64,000 nucleotides of DNA from Streptomyces sp. MH60 (GTDB taxonomy: Bacteria > Actinomycetota > Actinomycetes > Streptomycetales > Streptomycetaceae): assembly GCF_002939385.1 (NCBI RefSeq), contig NZ_MULI01000010.1, forward strand, positions 62,001 through 126,000, written 5' to 3'. Positions 32,951 to 41,632 of the stretch are shown here, piece by piece. The notes under the pieces are model-generated. The model made no database searches. It saw only the letters and a program-made list of their open reading frames with translations, and was not told the origin of the DNA. Position 1 is the stretch's first letter, and each line of letters begins with the position of its first letter. A program made the position numbers and the translations under genes.

Positions 32951-33699
32951 CCCAGCAGACAGACCACCAGCGCCGCACACGGGAGGGCCAGCGCGTACGA
33001 CCACTGCGCCCGGTCCGCGGTCACCTCGTCGATCACCGGCATCGAACCGGCGTACCCGCGACTGACCATGGCCAGGTGGACGCGTTCGCCGCGTTCGTAG
33101 GAGCGGATGAACAGGGCCCCCGCGGACTTGGCGAGCACGCCCCAGTGCCGTACGCCCTTCGCCTCGAAGCCCCGGGACTCCCGGGCGATCCGCATCCGCC
33201 GCATCTCGTCCGCGATCACGTCGCCGTACCGGATCATGAAGGAGGCGATCTGCACCAGCAGCGGCGGCAGCTTCAGCCGCTGGAGCCCGAGGAGGAGTTC
33301 CCGCAGCTCGGTCGTGGAGGCGAGGATCACGGAGGCGGCGACGCCCAGGGTGCCCTTGGCCAGGACGTTCCAGGCGCCCCACAGGCCGTTGACGCTCAGG
33401 GACAGGCCGAGCACGTCGACCCGCTCGCCCTCCGCCACGAACGGCATGAGCACCGCGAACGCGACGAACGGCACCTCGACCAGCAGCCGTTTGAGCAGGA
33501 AGCCGGCCGGGACGCGGGCCGCGTACGCCACCGCCGCGAGCAGCAGCGCGTACAGCCCGAAGGCCCACATCGCCTCGCGCGGCGTCGAGACCACGACGAC
33601 CACGAAGCCGAAGGCCGCGGCGAGCTTGGTGTGCGGCGGCAGGCCGTGCACGGGGGAGTGGCCGTGCCGGTAGAGCCGGTGCGCGTGACCCGCACCCAT
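32938..33699 (-). CDS. nikQ: ECF transporter T component (CbiQ/NikQ)
   Basis: A 253-aa membrane protein linking the substrate-binding subunit to the ATPase. Several helices are followed by the coupling motif ARESRGF (in MRRMRIARESRGFEAK), and later RGYAG, the second short motif typical of T components. The N-terminus is His-rich (HAHRLYRHGHSPVHG), which may bind metal. The ATG at 33699 starts one base before the stop of the upstream MN gene. It overlaps the ATPase start by 13 bases. Confidence 0.88.
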   Translation of the reverse strand: MGAGHAHRLYRHGHSPVHGLPPHTKLAAAFGFVVVVVSTPREAMWAFGLYALLLAAVAYAARVPAGFLLKRLLVEVPFVAFAVLMPFVAEGERVDVLGLSLSVNGLWGAWNVLAKGTLGVAASVILASTTELRELLLGLQRLKLPPLLVQIASFMIRYGDVIADEMRRMRIARESRGFEAKGVRHWGVLAKSAGALFIRSYERGERVHLAMVSRGYAGSMPVIDEVTADRAQWSYALALPCAALVVCLLGWTL

Positions 33700-33700
33700 G

Positions 33701-34759
33701 TCAGACGGTCGTTTCCGTGTTGGCCGGGGACGCGTCGTCGCCGCGGCGCCTGCGCACCGCCCAGAACACGGCGCTGCCCGCGACGACGGTGACGCCGACG
33801 CCGATCACGCCCGCGACGCCCCCGGAGACCCGGGCGTCGGTGATGTCCTTGACACCGTAGTCGGCGAGCGGGGAGTCGGCGGCGGCGTGCTCCTCGGCCT
33901 TCTTGTCGATGCCCTTGTCGGAGGCGACCTTCTCCAGGCCGTCGGGGTTGGCGGAGGCGTAGAAGCTGACGAAGCCGGCGAGGACCAGGGAGGCGACGAG
34001 GCCGGTGAGCCACACCTTGCAGTGCGAGCGGGCGGCGCCGGGGGCGGGAGCCGGTGCGGCGCCGGAGGGGGCGTCGACCAGCTCGCCGTTCACCCGCAGC
34101 TTGAGCCGCTGCTGGAGCCCGCGCGCCCCGTACACGAGGTCCGGGCGCACGGCGATGACGGCGCCGACGGTCAGCGCGGTGATCGCGGCCTCGCCGATGC
34201 CGATCAGCACGTGCACGCCGATCATCGCGGTGGCGACCTTGCCGATGGAGACGTCGGTGGTGCCGCCGATCCAGTACAGGAGCGTGAAGGCGAGCGCGGC
34301 GGCCGGCACGGAGACGAGCGCGGCGACGAAGGAGGCGACGGTGACCGAGCGGCGGGTGCGCGGCAGCACCTTCACCAGGCCCCGGAAGAGGGCGTAGGCG
34401 ACGACCGTGGTGACGATCGCCATGTCGGTGATGTTCACGCCGAGCGCGGTCAGGCCGCCGTCGGCGAAGAGGATGCCCTGCATGAGCAGGACGACGGAGA
34501 CACACAGCACGCCGGTATAGGGCCCGACGAGGATGGCGGCCAGCGCGCCGCCGAGCAGATGCCCGCTGGTCCCGGCCGCGACCGGGAAGTTCAGCATCTG
34601 CACCGCGAAGATGAACGCCGCGACCAGCCCGGCCAGCGGCGCCGTCCGCTCGTCCAGTTCCCGGCGCGCGCCGCGCAGGCTGACCGCGAGGGCGCCCGCG
34701 GCGACGACTCCGGTCACGGCGGAGGTCGGGGCGTTGATGAATCCGTCAGGTACATGCAC
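33701..34759 (-). CDS. nikMN: Fused substrate-binding component (CbiM-CbiN / NikMN)
   Basis: The 352-aa product starts at GTG 34759 as MHVPDGFIN. The Met-His N-terminus is the metal-chelating end of CbiM/NikM proteins. A CbiM domain of about 220 residues (NFPVAAGTSGHLLGGALAA, with a second conserved His) is followed by a linker. A PDGL-containing segment (SANPDGLEKVASD), then DYGVKDI and a last membrane helix, correspond to the NikN/PDGLE partner, so M and N are fused. It imports Ni2+ or Co2+ together with the Q and O genes. A Nur-box-like sequence lies 21 bp upstream. Confidence 0.9.
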   Translation of the reverse strand: MHVPDGFINAPTSAVTGVVAAGALAVSLRGARRELDERTAPLAGLVAAFIFAVQMLNFPVAAGTSGHLLGGALAAILVGPYTGVLCVSVVLLMQGILFADGGLTALGVNITDMAIVTTVVAYALFRGLVKVLPRTRRSVTVASFVAALVSVPAAALAFTLLYWIGGTTDVSIGKVATAMIGVHVLIGIGEAAITALTVGAVIAVRPDLVYGARGLQQRLKLRVNGELVDAPSGAAPAPAPGAARSHCKVWLTGLVASLVLAGFVSFYASANPDGLEKVASDKGIDKKAEEHAAADSPLADYGVKDITDARVSGGVAGVIGVGVTVVAGSAVFWAVRRRRGDDASPANTETTV

Positions 34760-34779
34760 GGTTCGATGATAGAGAACAG

Positions 34780-34796
34780 TTGCAACTCGTTCGCAA
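34780..34796. promoter_or_regulatory. Nur-box-like operator
   Basis: TTGCAA-N5-TCGCAA matches the reported Nur consensus tTGCaa-N5-ttGCAA with one difference. On the reverse strand its left part reads TTGCGA, and a TATCAT lies 19 bases downstream, so the box appears to overlap the -35 of nikMN. Confidence 0.65.
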
Positions 34797-34827
34797 GAGC
34801 GAGGTAAAGGCTAATGTAAGGCCGATC

Positions 34828-34837
34828 TCACATGTGA
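34828..34837. promoter_or_regulatory. Short palindrome upstream of the SsgE-like gene
   Basis: TCACATGTGA is a perfect 10-bp palindrome in an A/T-rich stretch about 100 bp upstream of the SsgA-like start. Possible regulatory site for either divergent gene. Confidence 0.3.
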
Positions 34838-34935
34838 TATCCGGCTCACAGAGCGTAAGCCGGGAAATATGGGACATTGGAAGGGGGGTGGACCCGCAGC
34901 TTCAACAAAGGTGGCAGAGCGTAAGGGGCGACCCC

Positions 34936-35316
34936 ATGTCCGTAGTCGAGCAGTACGCACCCGCCCACATCCTGACGGACGGGGACCTCCCCGACGAGGA
35001 CGACGGCGGAGCGATACCCGTCGTCCTGCGCTACGACCCCGAGCTCGACCCCTCGATGGTGTGCGTCGCCCTGCCCGGCAAGGGCGGCCGCGCGTCCCGC
35101 ACTCGCGAGTGGACCTTCTCCCGCGCGCTGCTGGAACAGGGCCTGCGCGCGCCCGCCGGGAGCGGTGAGGTGCGGGTGTGGCCGTGCGGGCGGGTACAGG
35201 CCGTGGTCGAGTTCCACTCCCCGCAGGGCTGCTCGGTGGTCCAGTTCGACAACAAGGCGCTGATCCGCTTCCTGCGCCGTACGTACCAGGCGACCGCACA
35301 GCCGGTGACCCACTGA
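34936..35316 (+). CDS. ssgE: SsgA-like sporulation/cell division protein (SsgE-like)
   Basis: SsgA-like proteins are restricted to sporulating actinobacteria and steer septum placement and peptidoglycan turnover. The 126-aa product starts at ATG 34936 (MSVVEQYAPAHILTDGD). It shows the family core: IPVVLRYDPELDPSMVCVAL, REWTFSRALLEQGLRAPAGSGEVRVWPCG and VQFDNKALIRFLRRTYQA. The position next to two PBP genes matches, as I recall, ssgE of S. coelicolor, so the paralogue name is tentative. The family itself is certain. A longer in-frame extension to 34780 crosses the promoter. Confidence 0.9.
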   Translation: MSVVEQYAPAHILTDGDLPDEDDGGAIPVVLRYDPELDPSMVCVALPGKGGRASRTREWTFSRALLEQGLRAPAGSGEVRVWPCGRVQAVVEFHSPQGCSVVQFDNKALIRFLRRTYQATAQPVTH

Positions 35317-35385
35317 GCCGCGTCGCGACGGAGGTGCGTGCCGGTCACGCGGGTGCCGGCCGCGTGGGTGCCGGCCGCGTGGGTG

Positions 35386-37089
35386 TCAGCCGCCCGCCTT
35401 GAGCAGGGCCGCGACCATCGGACCCGCGGTGTCGCCGCCGTGCCCGCCCTGCTGGACCACGCCCGCCGCCGCCAAGTCCCCCCGGTACGCGGTGAACCAG
35501 CCGTTGGGCTTCTCCTGGCCGTCGACCTCCGCCGAGCCGGTCTTCGCGCCGACGTCACCGCTCACCCCGGCCATCGCCTCCGCGGCGGTGCCGGACGCCG
35601 CCGTGTAGGACATCAGCTCGCGCAGCGCGCCCAGCGTCTCGCCGGACATCGTGCGGGAGGCCGTGGCGAGCGCCCGCCCGTCGACCGACGGGGCGACCAG
35701 GTACGGCTGGTGGAAGCTGCCCGACTTCACGGTCGCCGACACCGACGCCATGTTCAGCGGGTTCATCCGCACCCCGCCCTGACCGATGAGGGAGGCGGCC
35801 ATCTGGGCCTTGCTCTCGACCGGCACCCTGCCGTCGAAGGTGGACACGCCGACCGACCAGTTGTTCATGGACAGGCCGAAGACCTCCTTCGCCTGCCTCG
35901 TCAGGTCGTCGTCCTTCAGCTCCGGGGCCTGGCTGATGAAGGCGGTGTTGCAGGAGCGCGCGAAGCTCGCCTTGAAGGTGCCGTCCTTGATCTCGAACTT
36001 GTCGTCGTTCTGGAACTTCCAGCCGCCGTAGCTGAAGAACTTGGGGCACGGGTGCTTCTCGTTCACGGACGCCAGGTCCTTCTCCAGCAGCATCGAGGCC
36101 GTGATGACCTTCATCGTGGAGCCGGGGGCGAGTGAGCCGAGGAAGGCGGTGTTGAAACCGTGCCCGCCGTTGGCGACCGCGAGGACCTCGCCGGTGGAGG
36201 CGCGCAGCAGCACCACCGACGCGCCCTTCTTGCCGTCCACCTGCTTCTCGGCGGCGGCCTGGAGGGCGGGGTCGAGCGTCGTCTTCAGCGTGCCGGGGGT
36301 GCCCTTGCTCAGCTCCAGCAGGGTCTTGTCGGCGACTTCGCCCGCCCCCGACTCCTTCGAGCCCTTGCCGTCACCGGCCGCCTCGCCGCGCACCACGCGC
36401 AACTCGACGCCGGGGGTGCCGCCGGCCTTCTTGCCGTACTTGTCGCGCAGGCCGTCCAGGACGGTGCCGAGGGACGGGTACTTCGCGGCGGTGATCTCCG
36501 CGCCGTCCCGGTCCAGCGCCTTGACCGGCGGGTCGCCGGCCTTCCCGGTGACCAGCTTGTCGCCGTCCCTCAACTCCGGGTGCACGACGGCGGCGTGCCA
36601 GTCGACGCGGGGTTCGCCGTCGCCGTCCCGGCGGACGACGGTGAGCGCACTGTCGTACGCCAGCGGCTCGGTCGCCTTCTCGTAGGCGACCGTGGCCTTG
36701 ACGGAGAACGGGACCTTCTCCCCGGCCGGGGTGCCCGCGGTGAAGGTGGCGTCCTTGACGCGGGCGTCCTTGGTGTAGCCGGTGAGCAGGGCCTTGGCGG
36801 CCGCGGCGTCGTCGGTCGCGGCGGCCGCGCCGGACACGTCGCCCCGCTGCCAGGCGGTCAGGAACCGCTGGGCGGTCGAGGTGACTTCGGCCGCCGTCAG
36901 CGGGCCCGACTTCGCCTTCTCCTCGGCCGCCGCGGACTTCGTGCGCGCGGTGTCCTCGCCGTCGGCCCCGCCGCCGTACATCGCGTAGGCACCGAATCCG
37001 GCACCGGCCACGACCACGGCGGCGACACTGCCGATCACGGCGGGTTTCGTCCTGCGCCGCTCGGTGGCGGCGCCCCTTCTGCTGCCCAC
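35386..37089 (-). CDS. Penicillin-binding protein, class B-type transpeptidase (first of tandem pair)
   Basis: A D,D-transpeptidase that cross-links peptidoglycan outside the membrane. After a basic N-terminus and one membrane helix (VIGSVAAVVVAGAGFGAYA), an NTF2-like MecA_N domain begins (AAEVTSTAQRFLTAWQRGD). A PBP-dimer-type region and the transpeptidase follow, with SxxK in PGSTMKVITA, SxN in FARSCNTAF and KTG in VGAKTGSAEVDG. All catalytic motifs are intact. GTG at 37089 with GAGGAACGG upstream is preferred; ATG 37173 adds 28 residues including TERTERTE. The paralogue lies 100 bp upstream on the same strand. Confidence 0.93.
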   Translation of the reverse strand: MGSRRGAATERRRTKPAVIGSVAAVVVAGAGFGAYAMYGGGADGEDTARTKSAAAEEKAKSGPLTAAEVTSTAQRFLTAWQRGDVSGAAAATDDAAAAKALLTGYTKDARVKDATFTAGTPAGEKVPFSVKATVAYEKATEPLAYDSALTVVRRDGDGEPRVDWHAAVVHPELRDGDKLVTGKAGDPPVKALDRDGAEITAAKYPSLGTVLDGLRDKYGKKAGGTPGVELRVVRGEAAGDGKGSKESGAGEVADKTLLELSKGTPGTLKTTLDPALQAAAEKQVDGKKGASVVLLRASTGEVLAVANGGHGFNTAFLGSLAPGSTMKVITASMLLEKDLASVNEKHPCPKFFSYGGWKFQNDDKFEIKDGTFKASFARSCNTAFISQAPELKDDDLTRQAKEVFGLSMNNWSVGVSTFDGRVPVESKAQMAASLIGQGGVRMNPLNMASVSATVKSGSFHQPYLVAPSVDGRALATASRTMSGETLGALRELMSYTAASGTAAEAMAGVSGDVGAKTGSAEVDGQEKPNGWFTAYRGDLAAAGVVQQGGHGGDTAGPMVAALLKAGG

Positions 37090-37191
37090 TGCGTCCCGTT
37101 CCTCGGTGCGTTCGGTGCGTTCGGTGCCTTCAGCGCGGGGTGTTTCCCGCGACGGCGACCACAGTAGGGCCATCGCGGCCGCCGGTTCGTG

Positions 37192-38823
37192 TCAGCCGCC
37201 GACTCGTAGCACGTCTGCGACGATCGGGCCGGCCGCGTCGCCGCCGTGACCGCCCTCCTCGGTCATGGCCGCCGCCGCGACGTCGTTGCGGAAACCGGTG
37301 AACCAGCTGTTGGAGACCGCCTGTCCGTCGACCTCGGCCGACCCGGTCTTGGCGCCGATGTCGCCGCCGAGCCCGGACATGGCGTTGACGGCGGTGCCCT
37401 GGGTGGCGGTGAGCCGCATCATCTGCTTGAGCTGGGAGGCGGTGCCCTGCGGCAGCCCCTTGGCGGTGGCCGGCTCGCGGTCGTCCAGGTCGAACGGCAC
37501 CAGGTACGGCTGGCGGAACTCACCGGTGATGGCGGTCGCCGTCACCGAGGCCATGTTCAGCGGGTTCATCTGGACCTGGCCCTGGCCGATGGCGTTGGCG
37601 GCCCGGTCGGGGCCGCTCACGGCGGGAACCCTGCCGTCGAAGGAGGTGACGCCGGTCTGCCAGTTGTCCTGCCCGAGCCCGAAGCGCTCCTGGGCCTCCT
37701 CGGTCAGCGAGGAGTCGGTGAGCGGCTTCTCGTCGATGAGCTTGATGAAGCCGGTGTTGCAGGAGCGCATGAAGGTGTTGGCGAGCGTGGCGCTCTCGTT
37801 GGGCTTCATGCCGGTCAGGTTCTTGAAGGTCTGGCTCTGCCAGGTCGCCGTGTCGGGGCAGGGCGCCGGGCCGTTCATCGAGGTCACGCCGTTGTCGATG
37901 AGCATGGCCGCGGTGATGATCTTCATGGTGGAACCGGGCGCGACCGTTCCCTGGAAGGCAGCGTTGAACCCGTCCGTGCGGTTGTTCGCCACGGCCAGGA
38001 CCTCACCGGTGCTGGGCTTCACGGCGACCACGGAGGACTCCCCGTACCGCTTCACCGCCTTCTCGGCCGCCGCCTGCACGCTCGCGCTGAGGGTGGTGCG
38101 CAGCTTCCCGGGCTTGCCTTCGGTCAGCGTGAGCAGCGGGGTGTCCGGCGCGTCCGCGGCCGTGTGCCGGACCGCCAGCTCGATGCCGGGAGTGCCGCCG
38201 GCCTTGTCGCCGTACTTCTCCCGGAGTTTGGCGAGGATCGGGCCGAGCGAGGGGTACTTCTCCTTGCTCAGTACGGCACCGTCCCGACCGACGGCCTGGA
38301 TCTGCGGGGTCGCCGACTCCGCGGTGACCAGGCTGTCGCCGTCCTTCAGGGCCGGGTGGACGACGGACGGCTCCCAGTCCACCAGCGCTCGCCCGCTGGT
38401 CTCCCCGCGCACCACGGTCAGCGTGCTCTTGTAGCTGAGCGGCTTCGTCGTCCCCCCGTACGACACCTTCGCCTTCACCGTGAACGGCACGGAGGTGCCG
38501 GCCGCCGTGCCCGGCGTGATCTCGACACCGCCGATGTGCGCGTCCTCGCCGTAGGCCGTCAGCAGCGTCCCGGCGATCGAGGCGTTGTTGGTGTACGACG
38601 CGGCGGTGGTCGCGTCGCCCTTCTCCCAGGCGGCGAAGAACTTCTCGCTCGTCTCCCCGACCTCGTCCGCGCTCGGCGGCCCGCTCTTGGCCTCCGACCC
38701 GGAGGACCCGGATCCCCCGCCCCCGTCCAGCGCCGACACCACGTTGTAGGCGCCGTACCCGGCACCGCCCACCATCACGGCGCACACCCCGCCTATGACG
38801 GCGACCTTCACCCCCCTGCCCAT
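37192..38823 (-). CDS. Penicillin-binding protein, class B-type transpeptidase (second of tandem pair)
   Basis: The 543-aa product is a paralogue of the gene at 35386-37089. It has an N-terminal membrane anchor (VAVIGGVCAVMVGGAGYGAY), a Gly/Ser linker, the NTF2-like domain (SEKFFAAWEKGDATTAAS) and the transpeptidase motifs PGSTMKIITAAM, FMRSCNTGFI and IGAKTGSAEVDGQ. ATG at 38823 is the start. Both genes lie next to the SsgA-like gene, consistent with a role in sporulation septa or hyphal wall growth (inference). It is the first gene transcribed of the pair. Confidence 0.93.
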   Translation of the reverse strand: MGRGVKVAVIGGVCAVMVGGAGYGAYNVVSALDGGGGSGSSGSEAKSGPPSADEVGETSEKFFAAWEKGDATTAASYTNNASIAGTLLTAYGEDAHIGGVEITPGTAAGTSVPFTVKAKVSYGGTTKPLSYKSTLTVVRGETSGRALVDWEPSVVHPALKDGDSLVTAESATPQIQAVGRDGAVLSKEKYPSLGPILAKLREKYGDKAGGTPGIELAVRHTAADAPDTPLLTLTEGKPGKLRTTLSASVQAAAEKAVKRYGESSVVAVKPSTGEVLAVANNRTDGFNAAFQGTVAPGSTMKIITAAMLIDNGVTSMNGPAPCPDTATWQSQTFKNLTGMKPNESATLANTFMRSCNTGFIKLIDEKPLTDSSLTEEAQERFGLGQDNWQTGVTSFDGRVPAVSGPDRAANAIGQGQVQMNPLNMASVTATAITGEFRQPYLVPFDLDDREPATAKGLPQGTASQLKQMMRLTATQGTAVNAMSGLGGDIGAKTGSAEVDGQAVSNSWFTGFRNDVAAAAMTEEGGHGGDAAGPIVADVLRVGG

Positions 38824-39020
38824 CGGCAGTCCCCTCCCCGTCAGGCCTTCCGCCCGCCTTCTTGAACGCGTTCAGAAGTAGTTGTAGGTGCACTCTATGC
38901 GCAGGGGGTGACCAGCGGTACGGGTGTTTCCGATTGGTGTCCTAAAGGAGACCGGGGCGCGGTGCGACGCCGCCGACCGTACGCATGGGGGGAGGAACGG
39001 GCTGAGCTGAGTCTGTCGAC

Positions 39021-39372
39021 GAAGCCGAGTCCCGCGATCGTGGCCAGGGGTGCCACGTTGTCGGGACTTATCGCCGCCCGCACAGTCGTCAACCGTGGGT
39101 TCTGCCGCCGCCCGGCGGAGCAACTCGATCAGTGCCGACCGGGCGTATCCCTGGCGACGACAGTCGGGGGCGATGGAGTAGCCGATCTCGACCATGCCGA
39201 CCTCGTCCGGCGGCCCGTGGAAGCCCGCGTGCCCCACGACGAGACCCCTGTCGCCCACGACCGCTTGCCGCACCATCCACTGCGCGCGGCCGGGGTCGGC
39301 GGCCATCTGGTCGAGCCGGAACCGCCACAGCCACCGTGCCGCATCGGTCACGAAATACTCGGTCAGCGAAAC
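39021..39372 (-). pseudogene. Frameshifted GNAT acetyltransferase remnant
   Basis: On the reverse strand one frame reads AGFHGPPDEVGMVEIGYSI and CRRQGYARSALIELLRRAA, clear GNAT motifs A and B, up to EPTV at 39091. The expected continuation, VRAAISPDNVAPLATIAGLGF, is found in another frame from 39092 down to 39021. A one-base indel near 39091 therefore breaks the gene. No proper N-terminus is seen upstream of about 39372, and the C-terminus after GLGFV is replaced by unrelated sequence. It is non-functional as written unless the base call is wrong. It marks the left part of the accessory island. Confidence 0.75.
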
Positions 39373-39491
39373 CCCGGCCACCCTCCCGGCTTCAGGCAGG
39401 TCAAGGGGCGTCCAACGATTTCGAGGCACCCGTGAACCTTCCCGGTCACAGCAGGGCCTGTTGGGGAAGTCAGATGGCGGAGGCTTCACGG

Positions 39492-39908
39492 CTACTGGTA
39501 CTCGTCGTCGGGGCAGTCGGTTCGCCGCAGGTGTCCCAACGCTTCGTGACGAACGGTTCGTGGCAGGGTCACCTCCGTCCAGTCCCCGTCCAGGAGCATC
39601 CACACCCCGAAGAGGGCGTCGTTCTCGTTGTGCAGCAAGAGTTGCACTGCATGGGGGCACTTCCATGGCAGCGCCCCTAGCGCTCTGCGCAGTTTCTCTG
39701 GGTTGAGGTGGTTGAACGTGCCTGCGGCTACAAGACATTCGGCGCCCTGGAGGCTGCCTCCCCAGTGTCCAAGCTGTTGGTCCCCGCTGACCCGTTTCAG
39801 GCTACCGCTGCCCAAACCAGCATCGAAGGTATCGAGACTGACGATGTCCTCCAGTACCGCGTCTTCCAGATAACTGAACAGCAGCATGACATCGGTGAAG
39901 TCGCTCAT
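39492..39908 (-). CDS. Hypothetical protein, 138 aa
   Basis: ATG at 39908, with GGAAGAG upstream, opens a 138-codon gene starting MSDFTDVMLLFSYLEDAVLE. Other visible stretches are HWGGSLQGAECLVAAGTFNH, LPWKCPHAVQLLLHNEND and a charged DCPDDEYQ end. It has no membrane helix or signal. It looks like a small alpha/beta cytoplasmic protein. I have a vague recollection of similar scattered Streptomyces proteins but cannot name the family. Codon use is less G/C-biased than in the flanking core genes, fitting the island. Confidence 0.7.
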   Translation of the reverse strand: MSDFTDVMLLFSYLEDAVLEDIVSLDTFDAGLGSGSLKRVSGDQQLGHWGGSLQGAECLVAAGTFNHLNPEKLRRALGALPWKCPHAVQLLLHNENDALFGVWMLLDGDWTEVTLPRTVRHEALGHLRRTDCPDDEYQ

Positions 39909-40035
39909 CAGTGATCTCTTCCGCGTTGAAGGCCCGGGTCAGCTTGCGCGGTCCTGTACACACTGACCACACCGTTCGTCATTGGAGCCACTACTGCCCG
40001 CCGGCCGGGATTAGCTGGGACCCCACGCAGACTTG

Positions 40036-40076
40036 CGGCCCGTCCCATTGACTGGCGGTTTCAAGGGGGCGGGCCG
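40036..40076 (-). terminator. Terminator hairpin of the island operon
   Basis: CGGCCCGTCCC (40036-40046) and GGGGCGGGCCG (40066-40076) pair over 11 bp with one G-T wobble and a 19-base loop. It lies 30 bp beyond the stop of the 326-aa gene. Confidence 0.5.
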
Positions 40077-40106
40077 TTTACCTGACTGGGTCGATTGCAG
40101 GGCTTG

Positions 40107-41087
40107 CTAGGTATTTCGCAAGCTGGTGACTGCATAGATTTTGCGTTCGCGCCCGCCAGCGAATTGCACCTTAGTGACCTCGACTTCGGCTTCCACTCGC
40201 TTGTTGAAGAATTCATGCAGAAGGGGGGTCAACTCTTCATCTGTACTAGCGCGGATGAGTTCTCCGCCGTCGGATCGAATCTCAACCTTGCCGTTGAATG
40301 AACTGGCCGCCCCTAGCCATCCTGTAATGGTAACAGTTTCCGATTCGGTGAATTCGCTAACCTCGCAAAGGTAACGGACTCGCTGTACTCCCGAAGGGCT
40401 CCAGTCGCTCCGCCTTACTTGGCCGCCCTGGGTATGCCAGGCGACTCGCAGCCCCACGCTCGCTTCGCTTAGGCCTGACGTCAGTGCGCCGATGTGCTTG
40501 AGGGCCCGTTGTCCGAGCGGTACGAGCTGTTCCGCCAGCATGTCATTGGTCTGGCTTGGCCCCTCCGAGAGATCCACGATGTCGAGTACCGTGTCTACGG
40601 CATCATCGAGGACCGTGCGGTTTTCTCTCTGAAGGTCAGGGAAGAGGCTATTCTCTGCCCAGTCAGGCTCGGGTCCATAAATGGTCAAGCCGAAAGACGA
40701 GGGGAAGACTGTAGCTGCTCTGAGAGTAGTCGCGTCTCGAATATCCCGCGGGATGGAAGCGAAGCTGGTGGGTTTGCCAGTAAGGGCCTGAGCGACGGCG
40801 GCGACGGACTCTTGCAGGTTCGTCAGGAACGGGCCAAGCGTCGAAACGGGAACCGTGTGTTCGGCCGTAGTCGCGCCTGTTAGGGCTACGTCAAGACGGC
40901 GGCGCTCGATCTCTTCCTGCTCAACGTTCAGAGCCTGGAAAAGACGTCTACGCTGACGTGCAGAGAACTCTGCTGGTGTACTCGGCGCACCGTGTCCTTG
41001 ATGCAGCGTGGCACTGCGAACCTGCCGCATCCAGTCTCGAAGGGCACGCTTGTCGGAAGGGTCGGGCATAGGCGCGTGTGACGTCAC
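40107..41087 (-). CDS. Unknown protein paired with a DUF6932 gene, 326 aa
   Basis: ATG at 41087 overlaps the DUF6932 stop by four bases, so the two proteins are probably made together. The N-terminal approximately 70 residues are helical and charged (RALRDWMRQVRSATLHQGHG; QEEIERRRLDVALTG). A middle part follows (VPVSTLGPFLTNLQESVAAVAQALTG, then TVFPSSFGLTIYG). The C-terminal approximately 110 residues look beta-rich (VTITGWLGAASSFNGKVEIR; NKRVEAEVEVTKVQFAGG). There are no membrane segments. I do not recognise a named domain. Third-position G+C is low for this chromosome, suggesting recent acquisition. A role in a defence or toxin-antitoxin pair is speculation. Confidence 0.8.
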   Translation of the reverse strand: MTSHAPMPDPSDKRALRDWMRQVRSATLHQGHGAPSTPAEFSARQRRRLFQALNVEQEEIERRRLDVALTGATTAEHTVPVSTLGPFLTNLQESVAAVAQALTGKPTSFASIPRDIRDATTLRAATVFPSSFGLTIYGPEPDWAENSLFPDLQRENRTVLDDAVDTVLDIVDLSEGPSQTNDMLAEQLVPLGQRALKHIGALTSGLSEASVGLRVAWHTQGGQVRRSDWSPSGVQRVRYLCEVSEFTESETVTITGWLGAASSFNGKVEIRSDGGELIRASTDEELTPLLHEFFNKRVEAEVEVTKVQFAGGRERKIYAVTSLRNT

Positions 41088-41632
41088 AGTCGCACCTCCA
41101 CATAACCGCGCCGCATCTCACCCGGCAGTTCCCCGACTGAGTGAGCCTTTGTGCACTGCCATACTTCATCGTAGAGGCCAAGGTCCCTGTATGAGTCCCC
41201 TTCCCCTGGTTGGAGAAGGCTTGGAACCATCTGGGAGACGGGTACTCGCTTGGGGAGACGTAGCAAGAGGGCGTCAACGCGCATGTGGTGATCCACGCAC
41301 CAGCCGCGCAGCGTGACGTCATCCAGGTAGGAGAGAGCTTCCGCGTCCAGGCGGTCGAAGACCTCAGCGCGCACCAGGTAGGTGACGTCCACGTCACTTG
41401 GGTCGGGCTTGCGCGAGACGAAGCTACCTCCTACCCACATGCGGCTGATCTCCCCTGTCCAGGCCTCGACGATGGCGCGATGCTGGGTCCATTCTTCCCA
41501 GATCGCCTGCCTGATCGCAGACCCTGTGGACGCAACGAACTCGTCGTGCATCTGTTCCAATGACATGGCGTAGCGGCCCGGCGGCAGCAACTCCGTGGCC
41601 AGGTCGGGCTCTGGCAGGTAACTCGTACTCAA
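41084..41632 (-). CDS. DUF6932 nucleotidyltransferase-like protein
   Basis: A 182-aa protein with the visible DUF6932 pattern: ELLPPGRYAMSLEQMHDEFV, a helical IWEEWTQHRAIV, then WVGGSFVSRKPDPSDVDVTY. The GGSF plus D-x-D arrangement is the GS-x(n)-DxD metal/nucleotide motif of minimal nucleotidyltransferases. A third conserved acidic candidate is in HHMRVDALLL. TTG at 41632 is favoured, with GAGGGGGG nine bases upstream; GTG 41638 or 41650 are alternatives. It is the first gene of a two-gene overlapping unit. Whether it transfers nucleotides to RNA, protein or a small molecule is unknown. Confidence 0.8.
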   Translation of the reverse strand: MSTSYLPEPDLATELLPPGRYAMSLEQMHDEFVASTGSAIRQAIWEEWTQHRAIVEAWTGEISRMWVGGSFVSRKPDPSDVDVTYLVRAEVFDRLDAEALSYLDDVTLRGWCVDHHMRVDALLLRLPKRVPVSQMVPSLLQPGEGDSYRDLGLYDEVWQCTKAHSVGELPGEMRRGYVEVRL

